64,000 nt of DNA from Fontibacter flavus (GCF_042432905.1 NZ_JBHLWI010000033.1:1-64000), one strand, 5' to 3'. Positions 1 through 11,038 are shown, counted from the stretch's first letter. The notes: generated from the letters alone by a model not told the origin. Program-made: numbers and translations.

Positions 1-40
1 GACAATTGCCAGTCTGATTTTTAAAAACTACCTTAGACAT
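1..40 (-). CDS. Possible transposase N-terminus, cut by the window edge
   Basis: An ATG at 38-40 on the minus strand opens a frame that reads MSKVVFKNQTGNC before leaving the window. The short MSK-(V/I)-(V/I)-FK opening resembles the start of IS1182-type DDE transposases common in Bacteroidota, but thirteen residues are far too few for a family call. The hairpin at 99-123 just upstream would fit the end of such an element. It may equally be an unrelated short protein. Confidence 0.3.
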   Translation of the reverse strand, partial: MSKVVFKNQTGNC

Positions 41-91
41 TGTTGTATTTTGTTCAACTCTAAAATAATAATTTTAGAGAAGATCAACAAT

Positions 92-123
92 AAAAAAAGG
101 GTGTCTCGACTTTTCGGACACCC
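92..123 (-). terminator. Hairpin plus T-tract behind the DUF5606 gene
   Basis: GGGTGTC (99-105) pairs with GACACCC (117-123). On the minus strand the stem is followed by seven T residues (A-run at 92-98 of the plus strand), as in a rho-independent terminator. It lies ten bases past the DUF5606 stop codon. It could also be the subterminal hairpin of an insertion sequence whose transposase starts at position 40. Confidence 0.6.
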
Positions 124-132
124 CCTCTTAGA

Positions 133-567
133 TTATGCTTTTTCTTCTTCAGAACTGTTTTCTGATTCCTGCTCCTGCAATACCTCAGGCACATATTTTT
201 TGATGATGGCATACCAGCTGACCAATTTTTTGATATCAGAAGGATAAACTTTTTCTTCATCATAATCTGGCAGGACATGCTTCAGGAAGGCCCTGAGCTC
301 GTCTGCATCGGCATCTGCTTCGAGTCCAAGATCTCCATTGAATTCCTTATCAATGTTTTTCATGATTTCTTCCAAAGGTGAAGCACCTTCTTCAGTCATG
401 GTATACATGGAGATTTCACCCAAGATGGACACACGGTGATTCGCACCTACTACCAATTTGGCTTTTTTCTCATCCAAAGATTCCAAGATTACCCCGCCTC
501 TTGTCGGTTTTAACACTTTATACAATCCTGGTTTTCCTGAAATTGTTGCTATGTCGTTGAATTTCAT
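133..567 (-). CDS. DUF5606 family protein
   Basis: This is a 144-residue soluble protein with no signal peptide or membrane segment. The N-terminal half (about 1-60, starting MKFNDIATISGKPGLYK and including a GGVILESLDEKK stretch) looks like a small beta-rich domain typical of DUF5606 proteins of Bacteroidota. The middle is acidic (ADADADELRAF), followed by a short helical part and a Glu/Ser-rich tail. Function is unknown. It lies 57 bp downstream of engB on the same strand but has its own likely promoter, so it need not be co-transcribed. The family call is from recall of sequence style and gene size, not a search. Confidence 0.8.
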   Translation of the reverse strand: MKFNDIATISGKPGLYKVLKPTRGGVILESLDEKKAKLVVGANHRVSILGEISMYTMTEEGASPLEEIMKNIDKEFNGDLGLEADADADELRAFLKHVLPDYDEEKVYPSDIKKLVSWYAIIKKYVPEVLQEQESENSSEEEKA

Positions 568-591
568 TTTCTGATTTTGTTATTGCGCCTG

Positions 592-621
592 CAAATATAG
601 AACATCCATTAAAAAGCCCAA
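592..621 (-). promoter_or_regulatory. Putative promoter of the DUF5606 gene
   Basis: On the minus strand TATATTTG (599-592) matches the Bacteroidetes -7 element TAnnTTTG, and a TTG (621-619) lies 19 bases upstream as a plausible -33 element. The box ends 24 bases before the start codon. Confidence 0.5.
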
Positions 622-624
622 GGT

Positions 625-1233
625 TTACTTCAGGCTATCATAATATTCCTGAACCTCTGCTTCTATAAAATTGATCAATTCTTCCTTACCATCAGTAGTT
701 TGTGCAGATGTAATGAAGTATTGGGGATCTTCGCCAAATATTTCCCTTGCGGCTTCTAAAAACTTCGCCACATTGGCAAATGTTTTTGATTTGCCCTGTT
801 TGTCTGATTTTGTGAAAACCAAAATAAAAGGGATTTCATGCTGACCGCACCAAGTGATGAATTCCAGGTCGATTTTCTGAGGATCAAGACGGCTATCGAT
901 GAGCACACAGAGCGCCACCAAATTGTCCCTGTTGGTCAGGTAGTCGCTGATCATCTTCTCCCAAGTGTTTTTGATACTCTTACTTACTTTGGCAAAGCCA
1001 TAACCCGGCAGATCGACCATGAACCAATTGTCATCGATCATGAAATGGTTGATCAACTGTGTTTTACCTGGTTTGCCTGATGTTTTGGCCAGGTTCTTAT
1101 TTCCAGTCAGCATATTGACCAAGGAGCTTTTCCCCACATTGGACCTTCCGATAAAGGCAAATTCGGGCTTGGTCGGGGCAGGACATTTTTTATAATCCGT
1201 GTTGCTGATTAAAAAACTGGCTTTCTTGATCAT
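625..1233 (-). CDS. engB: Ribosome biogenesis GTPase EngB (YsxC/YihA)
   Basis: This 202-residue protein has the size and motif order of EngB, a cytoplasmic GTPase needed for 50S subunit assembly. The P-loop GRSNVGKSS is at about residues 29-37, the G3 motif DLPG at 74-77 and the G4 motif TKSD at 141-144. The opening before the P-loop (KCPAPTKPEFAFIG) is typical of the family. A TACCTTTG box 16 bases upstream of the start supports it and leaves a very short leader. ubiE is divergent on the other side of the 155-bp gap. Confidence 0.95.
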   Translation of the reverse strand: MIKKASFLISNTDYKKCPAPTKPEFAFIGRSNVGKSSLVNMLTGNKNLAKTSGKPGKTQLINHFMIDDNWFMVDLPGYGFAKVSKSIKNTWEKMISDYLTNRDNLVALCVLIDSRLDPQKIDLEFITWCGQHEIPFILVFTKSDKQGKSKTFANVAKFLEAAREIFGEDPQYFITSAQTTDGKEELINFIEAEVQEYYDSLK

Positions 1234-1249
1234 GTTCTCTTTTTTTTTG

Positions 1250-1257
1250 CAAAGGTA
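1250..1257 (-). promoter_or_regulatory. Putative -7 element of engB
   Basis: TACCTTTG on the minus strand matches TAnnTTTG. It is 16 bases from the engB start codon, implying a leader of about ten bases. No good -33 TTTG is visible at the expected distance. Confidence 0.4.
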
Positions 1258-1388
1258 ATTCTTTTAGGCTAAATCTGCCTTTTGTCTTTGGATATGTGCC
1301 TCAATAAAATTTTATGATTCAGGCATTAATGCCCAACATTTTTCATATGCTCGGGTTTACTTAGTAATATTGCACAAAATTAACGTCC

Positions 1389-2111
1389 ATGTCAGTAGTA
1401 CCATACAAAGAAAAACAGGAAGGTAAGAAGGAGCAGGTTGCGGAAATGTTCAACAACATCAGTAAGAAATATGATTTTTTGAACCACCTGTTGAGTTTAG
1501 GAATTGATATCACCTGGAGAAAAAAGGCAGTCAAATTATTAAAAAAAGATCAGCCTAAGCTTATCCTGGATATTGCTACTGGTACGGGAGATTTTGCCAT
1601 TGAAGCATTGGCGCTTAATCCGGACAAGATCATTGGTGTGGATATTTCCGAAGGGATGCTGGAGGAAGGCCGCAAAAAAATGAAAAAACGCAAATTGGAC
1701 CATATAATCGATTTGCAATTGGGCGATTCTGAGAAGTTGCTTTTTGAAGATAATAAGTTCGATGCTGTCATCGTTTCTTTTGGTGTAAGAAACTTCGAAA
1801 ATCTGGAAAAAGGTTTGGCGGATATGTACAGGGTATTGAAACCGGGAGGGAAAACTGTCATTGTGGAGTTTTCCAAACCTAAAAAATTCCCTATGAAACA
1901 AGGATATAATTTTTATTTCAAATATATTTTACCTCAAATCGGTAAAATAGTATCCAAAGACAATTCTGCATACACCTATTTACCGGAATCTGTACAGGCA
2001 TTTCCTGATGGGGAAAACTTTCTTGCGATTTTGGAAAAAGTAGGTTTTAAAAAGACACAATGCAATCCTTTAACATTTGGTATCAGCTCCATATACATTG
2101 GCGAAAAATAA
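1389..2111 (+). CDS. ubiE: Demethylmenaquinone methyltransferase UbiE/MenG
   Basis: This 240-residue class I SAM-dependent methyltransferase has the SAM-binding loop [10 protein letters not shown] at 61-70, the acidic end of strand 2 (GVDIS) at about 83-87 and the UbiE signature region [10 protein letters not shown] at 131-140. It catalyses the C-methylation that turns demethylmenaquinone into menaquinone, the expected respiratory quinone here; the ubiquinone role is not expected in Bacteroidota. The 3' end overlaps the start of the following outer-membrane protein gene by about 50 bases, suggesting translational coupling. Confidence 0.93.
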   Translation: MSVVPYKEKQEGKKEQVAEMFNNISKKYDFLNHLLSLGIDITWRKKAVKLLKKDQPKLILDIATGTGDFAIEALALNPDKIIGVDISEGMLEEGRKKMKKRKLDHIIDLQLGDSEKLLFEDNKFDAVIVSFGVRNFENLEKGLADMYRVLKPGGKTVIVEFSKPKKFPMKQGYNFYFKYILPQIGKIVSKDNSAYTYLPESVQAFPDGENFLAILEKVGFKKTQCNPLTFGISSIYIGEK

Positions 2112-2839
2112 GTCTCGTCTTTTTGTGCTTTATATTATGTCAGACTTCCGTTTTTTCACAAGCGAGGTTTAACGAAATCAGCAAGGCAGGCCAGGATGAC
2201 AAATTGTTGTCCTATGGATTTTTCCTGGCAGCGCATACCAATTATTTTAGGCTGAAGTATTCAGATGCTTTTATGGATAATACCGGCAATGCTGCCAATG
2301 TGGAAAGTATTGTGCCAGTGTATACACCAGGTTTTTCCTTGGGATTTTTGGGAATTCTCAGGCTTCATGATCAGCTGAACCTGATGTTTACGCCCAAAAT
2401 CGGTTTTTATGAATTTAAAACTGATGTGAACTACTTCAATACACCGACCTCCAATTCGGGAGAAATTAACTCCGCAGTACGAACAGAGACTTATATTTCT
2501 GAGGCTACCATGGTGGAATTCCCACTCTTGTTCAAATATAAGGCCCAGAGATTCAATAACAGCAGGATGTTTTTTACCGCTGGGGGCAGCATGATGTTCA
2601 GGACCAAAGAACAGGAAGAAGCAGATATCGAAGCATTGGTCACTACAGGAAGGGACTTTACCTTGGATGTAGGGATTGGCTTTGATATGTATTTCAAATA
2701 TTTCAAGTTTTCACCGGAAGTCCGTTTTTCTCACGGGATGATGAACCTGTATAGGCCTGAGACAAGCAATGCTGGTTTCAGGGACCTGATCTCTGACATC
2801 AGAAGAAAGTCTATTACCTTGTATCTTCACTTCCAGTAA
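2060..2839 (+). CDS. porT: PorT-family outer-membrane protein (probable T9SS component)
   Basis: The frame encodes 259 residues with a basic start (HWRK), a hydrophobic segment ([10 protein letters not shown]) and a cleavage-like SVFSQA, followed by alternating polar and hydrophobic strands typical of a small outer-membrane beta-barrel. PorT-type proteins are required for type IX secretion in gliding and oral Bacteroidota, and their genes often follow ubiE, as here. The ATG at 2060 lies inside ubiE in another frame. A later in-frame TTG at 2123 would remove most of the signal peptide, so 2060 is preferred. The porT name rests on size, barrel pattern and synteny; a generic PorT/porin-like barrel is the alternative. 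Confidence 0.75.
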   Translation: MQSFNIWYQLHIHWRKISLVFLCFILCQTSVFSQARFNEISKAGQDDKLLSYGFFLAAHTNYFRLKYSDAFMDNTGNAANVESIVPVYTPGFSLGFLGILRLHDQLNLMFTPKIGFYEFKTDVNYFNTPTSNSGEINSAVRTETYISEATMVEFPLLFKYKAQRFNNSRMFFTAGGSMMFRTKEQEEADIEALVTTGRDFTLDVGIGFDMYFKYFKFSPEVRFSHGMMNLYRPETSNAGFRDLISDIRRKSITLYLHFQ

Positions 2840-2843
2840 TCAT

Positions 2844-2880
2844 AAAAAAGCCAATCCTTTAGGACTGGCTTTTCTAATTT
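2844..2880. terminator. Bidirectional terminator between porT and katG
   Basis: GCCAATCC (2850-2857) pairs with GGACTGGC (2862-2869) with one A/C mismatch. The stem is flanked by an A-run on the left and a T-run on the right, so it can end transcription of both convergent genes. Confidence 0.7.
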
Positions 2881-2919
2881 TTGCAGGGTAGCTCCTTAAG
2901 GTTTTACCCATGATCATGA

Positions 2920-5244
<2,325 letters not shown>

Positions 5245-5495
5245 CGGCTTAAGGTTTGATAAATAAAATTGATGATGTCAATATCCTCATTGAAAAAATC
5301 AATGACTATTACAAAGTATTCTACAAGATGGCTGTAAGAATCAGTAAGTCATGTGTTTGTTAATTTTGGTAAAAATCATGTTGTCACACATTCCTGATGA
5401 AAATCATCTAAGAATGGGCAATAAGTATGGAAAAATAGGGTGTGATGCCATCCAAATTAGACAGGGCTGTTTGCAGGTTTTTCCAATTTTTCACC

Positions 5496-6152
5496 TTATT
5501 CTGTCAATACCCAAAATTCATTTTCATCCAATACAAATGCAAGGATACCTTTTTTCTTATTGTAGAAAATACTCCTGTTATCTCCCGATGTGCCTATGTA
5601 AACATCCTCAAATTTTCTTCCGAAAAGTGTAGTATCGCCAAGGGCAACACTTTGGTTCCAAAATTGATTTTTATGAAAATCAGAAACCCTATTTTGTCTT
5701 TCTGATGTGATGATTTCTATTCTGCCATTGAAATTACCTTTCAAAGAACTGTCCACCAGCAAAAAATCGTAAACAGCGATGTCATCTAAATCAGCTGCAT
5801 CTTCAAACTGGGTTACCAAGTCAATATAAAAGATTTGAATTCCCGAAGAATCAAAAAAAGCAATCTGTTCTCTTTGTGTATCATAATAGAGATGTTGTTT
5901 ATCGAAAAAACCTTCATCACAAGGTGTTCTCACAATCATTTTGGATTGGAGTAATTCTCTTCCTTTCATGGATGTCAGCCTATGTTGGACTCCATGATTA
6001 TCTTCAAAAACCAAAATTTCTGTACCTGAGTAGGGGATGGATTGTCTTGAGGCTTCCGCTAATTGAATTTCCCCTAAAAGCACGTCTTTGTCACATTTCC
6101 CGCATGAATAGAGGAGCAGCATGGATAAAAAAATGGTCGCTTTGAGTTTCAT
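5496..6152 (-). CDS. Lipoprotein of unknown function
   Basis: This 218-residue protein starts with a lipoprotein signal peptide whose lipobox LYSCG puts the lipidated cysteine at residue 17. The mature part is rich in beta-strand-like segments and contains many Asp and Phe/Tyr residues (DLDDIAVYDFLLVDSS, FYNKKKGILAF). I do not recognise the family. Phrases such as IFYNKKKGILAF and ENEFWVL suggest a small beta-propeller or NigD/6-bladed style fragment, but that is only an impression. It stands alone between katG and a sugar dehydrogenase, all on the minus strand. Confidence 0.75.
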   Translation of the reverse strand: MKLKATIFLSMLLLYSCGKCDKDVLLGEIQLAEASRQSIPYSGTEILVFEDNHGVQHRLTSMKGRELLQSKMIVRTPCDEGFFDKQHLYYDTQREQIAFFDSSGIQIFYIDLVTQFEDAADLDDIAVYDFLLVDSSLKGNFNGRIEIITSERQNRVSDFHKNQFWNQSVALGDTTLFGRKFEDVYIGTSGDNRSIFYNKKKGILAFVLDENEFWVLTE

Positions 6153-6242
6153 GGGTTTGGATTTTATGTGGTGGAGGACCTAACTTTACTCCTAATATTA
6201 TGTTTTTTTGATGTCATCAAATCTACACTTTTCAATTTAACT

Positions 6243-6270
6243 AAAAAAGCCATGCTGTTTCCAACATGGC
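6243..6270 (-). terminator. Terminator of the PQQ sugar dehydrogenase gene
   Basis: GCCATG (6249-6254) and CATGGC (6265-6270) form an imperfect hairpin, and the A-run at 6243-6248 is a T-tract on the minus strand. It is 26 bases past the stop codon. Confidence 0.65.
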
Positions 6271-6295
6271 CTCTTCCTTTATCCATTCTTTTTAA

Positions 6296-7456
6296 TCAGC
6301 TGCCCTGAGGAACCAGCTTGATTAGCAGTCCGGTAGCTTCGGTAACTGCATAAATGTAGCCATCAGGACTTTGGGAAACCTGACGAACTCTGCCGATATC
6401 TTTCAGTAAAGTCTCTTCGCCTACTGCGGTAGTGCCATCCATTTCCACTCTTGCCACTTGCTGTCCAGCCAAGCCTGCTACCAAAATATTGCCCTTCCAA
6501 GCAGGATACCTGTCAGAAGTCACCAAGGTCATGCCGCAGGTAGCGATAGAAGGTACCCAGTAGGTTACCGGCTGCTCCATGCCTTCTTTTTCTGTCAGTT
6601 CGGTCAGGATCGTGCCATCATAGTTGATGCCGTAAGAGATTACCGGCCAACCGTAGTTTTTGCCTTTCTCGATCAGGTTGAGCTCATCTCCTCCCTTAGG
6701 ACCATGTTCCACGGCCCATAGCCTGTTGTTTGCCTTGTCATAGATCATGCCCTGAGGGTTTCTGTTGCCATAAGTCCAAATAGAAGGATTGGCACCTGGC
6801 GTATTTACAAACGGATTGTCCTCAGGAATGCTGCCATCATCTTTGATTCTGTGGATTTTGCCATGGTCATTATCAAGTTCCTGGGCATTATCAGGTCTGG
6901 AACCTTTGTCTCCATTGGAGAAATACAGGTAACCGTCATTGTCAAATACGATTCTTGAACCGAAGTGTCTGCCGCCTTTCCACTCAGGACCACATACGAA
7001 GATTTCTTCTACACTGTGCATATTGTTGCCATCCAGTTTGGCTCTGGAAATGACCAGCACATCACCTTCTCCTTCAGGTCTGGCATAAGAAAGGTAAATC
7101 CAGCCATTGCTGGCGTAATTGGGATGGATTGTGATATCCAATAGGCCGGCCTGATTGATTTCATGTACTTCAGGTACGCCTGTGAGTTTTTCACCGGTGA
7201 ATTTGTCATCCTTGAAGACAAGAATCTCACCTTTTCTTTCGGTCACTAGCATGCGGCCATCCGGTAGCCAGGTCATGCCCCAAGGACTTTCAAAATCAGT
7301 AAAAAGGGTGTCGATTTTAAAGGTCATTTTATCAGAAACCGTAGCAAAAGGACTTGGCTCTGAATATGTTTCATTGACTTCTTTTTCTGCACAGGAAGCC
7401 AAACCAAGGGCAATACTTCCTGTCAAAATAAAAGATAGTTTTTTCAGATTTTTCAT
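6296..7456 (-). CDS. PQQ-dependent aldose sugar dehydrogenase, lipoprotein
   Basis: This 386-residue protein is a soluble-glucose-dehydrogenase/YliI type six-bladed propeller that oxidises aldoses to lactones with PQQ as cofactor. Family features visible include ERKGEILVF near 73-81, GLLDITIHPNY near 104-113, the catalytic histidine in GGRHFGSR (H164), YGNRNPQG near 229-236 and EHGPKGGDELN near 250-260. A lipobox (GLASC, Cys22) predicts a lipid-anchored protein facing the periplasm or surface. No PQQ biosynthesis gene is in the window, so PQQ may come from elsewhere in the genome or from outside. A terminator follows and a good -7 box precedes it. Confidence 0.88.
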   Translation of the reverse strand: MKNLKKLSFILTGSIALGLASCAEKEVNETYSEPSPFATVSDKMTFKIDTLFTDFESPWGMTWLPDGRMLVTERKGEILVFKDDKFTGEKLTGVPEVHEINQAGLLDITIHPNYASNGWIYLSYARPEGEGDVLVISRAKLDGNNMHSVEEIFVCGPEWKGGRHFGSRIVFDNDGYLYFSNGDKGSRPDNAQELDNDHGKIHRIKDDGSIPEDNPFVNTPGANPSIWTYGNRNPQGMIYDKANNRLWAVEHGPKGGDELNLIEKGKNYGWPVISYGINYDGTILTELTEKEGMEQPVTYWVPSIATCGMTLVTSDRYPAWKGNILVAGLAGQQVARVEMDGTTAVGEETLLKDIGRVRQVSQSPDGYIYAVTEATGLLIKLVPQGS

Positions 7457-7478
7457 ATGGTTTGAATTGGTTTTCCTG

Positions 7479-7486
7479 CAAATTTA
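7479..7486 (-). promoter_or_regulatory. Putative -7 element of the sugar dehydrogenase gene
   Basis: TAAATTTG on the minus strand is a full match to TAnnTTTG, 22 bases before the start codon. No clear -33 partner. Confidence 0.45.
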
Positions 7487-7601
7487 ATCATTTCAACGAG
7501 TAATTGTTTTGGGCTTTTGACAAAAGGTCTTTTTTTGAAGTAAAAAGCCTTTTAAAACCCCATAGTGCTGTATATCTTTAGAAAATTCAAAAAATAAGAA
7601 G

Positions 7602-8735
7602 ATGAACCAGATTTGGATAATGACTTCGGCCTTTGACCAGTTGGACCTGGATCAGACCATCGAAAAAGCACAAGAAGCAGGGGTACAGGGATTGGATGTT
7701 TGTGTGTTTAGAAAAGATGGAACAAGGGATGATTTTGTGGCTACCCATATGGATTATGAGCATTTTACACCTGATACTGCCAAAGCGATATTAGATAAAT
7801 TCAACGCAGCCCATTTGCGCCTGTCTATTGGGGCTTTTGAAAATCTAATTGGTGGAGATCCTGTTCATAGGGTGAAAAACCAAAACCATCTACTTAAATT
7901 GATCAGAATGGCCCATCTCCTGGGAGGGGATGAAAATGATGTGAAGGTGGGGACATTTGTGGGCTATAACCATGAGTTGGGCAACCAGGAAAACGGATTT
8001 GAGAAAAATCTAGAGGAGTACCAGAGGATATTTACACCCATTATCAAATATGCGGAAGACCTCGGTGTCTCTGTGCTCTATGAAAATTGCCCCATGGAGG
8101 GTTGGCGCTCTTCTGGTTATGGCACTACCTTTAATAACCTGACGGGGGTGTTGGCGGCAAGGAAGATCATGTACGAACTGATTCCGAGCCCCAACCATGG
8201 AGAAATCTATGATCCTTCCCATGATATCTGGCAGAATACCGATCCTGTTTCGGTGATCGAGCACACAGATATGAGCAGGTTGAAAAGGATACATGTGAAG
8301 TCTACGCGCAATTTACCGGATCCTTTTTGGGGCAATATGTACCCGATGCAGCGGGTGAAGCCAGAATGGGCAGCTAAGGCGGGTATTCCTTACAGCACCA
8401 ATGAATGGGACAGGCATCATTATGAAGCGACATTGCCGGGTTTTGGGTTGGGAGACAGCATGGATTGGAGGAAATTTGTGGAAGTTTTGCATCAAAAGGG
8501 ATTCACCGGGCCTTTTGAAATTGAAAATGAGGCCAAACTATCCAAGCAAACTGGTAAAATGGGGGCAATCATGCAGGGTATCAAGGCGGCAGTGCAGAAC
8601 CTTGCGCCGATGTTGTATCCGCTTACAGAGGAAGGTTTTGTTTATCCCGAAGCGGAAGTTCAGCCACTCAAGGACCTCAACCGAAAGGATATCCCGGTGG
8701 TGACGATGGAGGAGTTGGGGGGAAGTGGGAAGTGA
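7602..8735 (+). CDS. Sugar phosphate isomerase/epimerase-like TIM barrel protein
   Basis: The 377-residue product looks like an AP-endonuclease-2 type (xylose-isomerase-like) TIM barrel. Candidate metal ligands in the usual order are E161 (LYENCPMEGW), D204 and H207 (YDPSHD), H231 (IHVKST) and E307/E309 (FEIENE). There is no signal peptide, so the protein is cytoplasmic. Such enzymes isomerise or epimerise sugars or inositols, and partners are often Gfo/Idh/MocA dehydrogenases; one lies 0.8 kb downstream on the other strand. The substrate cannot be told. The last codons run into a purine-rich GGAAGTGGGAAGTG stretch that may be repeat-derived. Confidence 0.82.
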   Translation: MNQIWIMTSAFDQLDLDQTIEKAQEAGVQGLDVCVFRKDGTRDDFVATHMDYEHFTPDTAKAILDKFNAAHLRLSIGAFENLIGGDPVHRVKNQNHLLKLIRMAHLLGGDENDVKVGTFVGYNHELGNQENGFEKNLEEYQRIFTPIIKYAEDLGVSVLYENCPMEGWRSSGYGTTFNNLTGVLAARKIMYELIPSPNHGEIYDPSHDIWQNTDPVSVIEHTDMSRLKRIHVKSTRNLPDPFWGNMYPMQRVKPEWAAKAGIPYSTNEWDRHHYEATLPGFGLGDSMDWRKFVEVLHQKGFTGPFEIENEAKLSKQTGKMGAIMQGIKAAVQNLAPMLYPLTEEGFVYPEAEVQPLKDLNRKDIPVVTMEELGGSGK

Positions 8736-8820
8736 AAAGTTAGGAAAAAGATCCAAGGCAATATTAAAATGAGCCAAGGGAAATGGAGAATGAAGAGTGA
8801 GAAATTGGACTTCCCTTTAA
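8736..8820. repeat. Purine-rich degenerate repeat
   Basis: The plus strand is dominated by loose GAAGTG/GAATGA/GAGTGAG words (for example GGAGAATGAAGAGTGAG) that resemble short degenerate intergenic repeats seen elsewhere in this window. No coding potential is evident. Confidence 0.35.
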
Positions 8821-8910
8821 GGCCTGAAGGGCCGTTCCGTATCAGCCTGGGGTGAAACCCCGGGTTAAAGATCGGGTATCCACCATGCGAGGTCTGAAGG
8901 ACCGATCGGT
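8821..8910. repeat. Three-hairpin structured element
   Basis: Two related short hairpins, GGCC-TGAAG-GGCC (8821-8833) and GGTC-TGAAG-GACC (8891-8903), flank a strong central hairpin. The centre pairs 8846-8853 with 8857-8864 around a GAA loop, with one G-U pair. The outer hairpins share the loop TGAAG and differ by a paired C-G to T-A change, which keeps the fold. It resembles REP-like palindromic units of bacterial genomes and may be a mobile or RNA element. Confidence 0.55.
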
Positions 8911-9024
8911 AATTGAATAAAAACAAAAATAAAATAAACGTAACGTGCGCAATAAAAACCGTATTAAAGGAAGTATGAAACAACTGGTAACTGTTTCCAT
9001 ATTATAGCATGATGACCATTGCCC

Positions 9025-9519
9025 TTATTTTCTAAAGGCCTTAACCAAATAAACAACAATTGTCCCAAAGAGGGCAATCAAAAAGATAGGCATGAAGGCC
9101 TTTCCCAAACCAACCTGAATCCCCATTGCATTTTGTATAGTGCCATAGGAAGTATACAGGAAAGTATACACAATGATCACATTCAAAGTCCTGATCATCC
9201 GGGTGGCTATTCGGTACTGCCTTTCTGCATTTTCAGTCGTGATTTCAGTAGGATAGTTGAAAATGTGCGGGACTTTATTGATAAAAAACAGCCCCGTATA
9301 GGTGATTAATCCTATTATAGGCATCATCCAAAGCATACCTTTTCCTCCATATGCCGTGACTTGTCCAGTTGCATCATAATGCTTTGGGATACGGTCCGGG
9401 AGTTCCGGGTAATAGTAGATAGGAATTACCAATAGGAGGACCATTGCCAAAAAGCCCAGGCCCTCCAAAATCTTATCCCAAGCGGTCCATTCCAGTTTGA
9501 TGATAGGTCTTGCTGCCAT
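9025..9519 (-). CDS. DUF1648 domain membrane protein
   Basis: This 164-residue protein has about four membrane segments (FLAMVLLLVIPIYYY, MLWMMPIIGLITYTGLFF, VIIVYTFLYTSYG, FMPIFLIALFGTIVVYLV). Between the first two lies LPDRIPKHYDATGQV, the LPxxIPxHYxxxG signature of DUF1648 and SdpI-like proteins. Its role is unknown; relatives include an immunity protein against a secreted toxin and accessory membrane proteins. It starts 7 bp after the stop of the Gfo/Idh gene, so the two are probably co-transcribed. Confidence 0.8.
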   Translation of the reverse strand: MAARPIIKLEWTAWDKILEGLGFLAMVLLLVIPIYYYPELPDRIPKHYDATGQVTAYGGKGMLWMMPIIGLITYTGLFFINKVPHIFNYPTEITTENAERQYRIATRMIRTLNVIIVYTFLYTSYGTIQNAMGIQVGLGKAFMPIFLIALFGTIVVYLVKAFRK

Positions 9520-9526
9520 TTTTCTC

Positions 9527-10942
9527 TTACATTTCCCAACCCGATCTTACAGGTTCCTTGATAAATTGGTCTGCCTCAGGGAGACCTTTGGCTTTCATGT
9601 TGTCATAATCCCACTCTATCAATTTGCCTCCCAATCTCAAAGAAAGCACTCCCAATAATGTAATTTCTGTTAATCTTGACCCGTATTCAAAATTGGAGGA
9701 AGCCTGGTCATTGTTTCGGATGGCATCGATCCACTCCTGAAAATGGCCTGGTGATCTTTTTATTGTTGGTTTTGGTGGTTTTACACTGTTTCTGAAGGAC
9801 TCGGGGAAAACCTGAGGTTTACGGTTGCCCCCATCATTGATGATGACTCCTTTTGATCCTACAAACATGGAGGCTCTTGAAGGATACACAAAGCCCTGAG
9901 GCAGGTCAGGGTGGAGGTCTGGTTTCAGGCCACCGGAATACCAGGTGATTTTCATGGGCTTTTGTTGTCCTTTTGCAGAAAAGTTGAAATAGCCTATTTC
10001 TCCATAAGGTGCAATTTTACTGTCAGAATAACCTGCAGGTAACACCTGAACCGTATCCGGGCTTTTGAGGTCAAAAGCCCAAGTGACGGAATCCATATCA
10101 TGGCAGCCAAAATCGCCCAATGCCCCACAGCCATAATCCCAAAAATCTCTCCAGGTGACAGGAACATAGTCCTTGTGGAAAGGTACCATTTCCCTTGGAC
10201 CGATCCACTGATCCCAGTCAAAGCCAATTGGCATGGTACTCTGTCCTTGGGGCAAACCCTTCAGGCCAGGTAGCCAACGCCCTGCCGGAACCCAGGCATG
10301 GTATTCCTTTACTTCTCCTATTACGCCGGCCCTGAGGTATTCTACCGTTTCTCTGATGCCGTCAGCAGCATGCCCGGAGTTGCCCATCTGGGTAATCAAG
10401 CCGGTTTCTTTGGAGACTTTGGCCACCTCACGGGCTTCCCAGATATTGTGTGTCAGGGGTTTTTCACAATACACATGCTTGCCCATTTTCAGGGCCATCA
10501 AGGCTATGTAGGCATGTGTATGATCCGGGGTGGAAATTACAATACCGTCCAGATCAGCAGCATTTTCCATCATTTTTCGGAAGTCGTCGTATTGGGCGAC
10601 CCGTTTAGTATCTCCTTTGGCGGCATTATGGGTGTCAATCATGGCCGATGTCGGCCCTCTTCCAGCTTCCGAGCGGTAATAAAAATCTGCCAGGTTCCAG
10701 TAATAAGCAGGATCTGCCACTGCGGTGATATTGACATTTTCCACCCTTAAAAAGGCTTCTGCATTTTGCTTTCCTTTTCCTCCCGCACCGATAATACCTA
10801 AGTTGACCTTGTCACTGGGGGCTGTATATCCGGGACCGCCGATGACATGTCTAGGTACTATCATCATCCCTGCGCCGCTAAGGGCAGCAGCTTTGACAAA
10901 ATCTCTTCTGGAAAGGGGTGATTTTTTGTTCTTCATGGTCAA
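9527..10942 (-). CDS. Tat-exported Gfo/Idh/MocA family oxidoreductase
   Basis: The 471-residue protein begins with a twin-arginine signal (SRRDFVKAAALSGAGM, RR at 12-13), then an NAD(P)-binding GIIGAGGKGK at about 49-58 and the Gfo/Idh motif EKP at 160-162 (YCEKPLTHN). The C-terminal half is the usual substrate domain. Tat export implies folding with its nucleotide in the cytoplasm before release to the periplasm, a common arrangement in Bacteroidota and Planctomycetota. The substrate is probably a sugar or polyol derivative. It heads a two-gene unit with the DUF1648 gene. Confidence 0.9.
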   Translation of the reverse strand: MTMKNKKSPLSRRDFVKAAALSGAGMMIVPRHVIGGPGYTAPSDKVNLGIIGAGGKGKQNAEAFLRVENVNITAVADPAYYWNLADFYYRSEAGRGPTSAMIDTHNAAKGDTKRVAQYDDFRKMMENAADLDGIVISTPDHTHAYIALMALKMGKHVYCEKPLTHNIWEAREVAKVSKETGLITQMGNSGHAADGIRETVEYLRAGVIGEVKEYHAWVPAGRWLPGLKGLPQGQSTMPIGFDWDQWIGPREMVPFHKDYVPVTWRDFWDYGCGALGDFGCHDMDSVTWAFDLKSPDTVQVLPAGYSDSKIAPYGEIGYFNFSAKGQQKPMKITWYSGGLKPDLHPDLPQGFVYPSRASMFVGSKGVIINDGGNRKPQVFPESFRNSVKPPKPTIKRSPGHFQEWIDAIRNNDQASSNFEYGSRLTEITLLGVLSLRLGGKLIEWDYDNMKAKGLPEADQFIKEPVRSGWEM

Positions 10943-11038
10943 TAGGGTTTAAGGTTGGTGATTGGATAAGTTATTGATTTTGCATTTATCTAAAATCATT
11001 ATTTTGATAAAAGCGACCTCAATCAATATCCATGGTTT

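Noticed and set aside
8660..8983. Minus-strand open frame across the three-hairpin element
   Set aside because: It reads through palindromes and purine repeats and overlaps the isomerase gene; nothing resembles a protein family.
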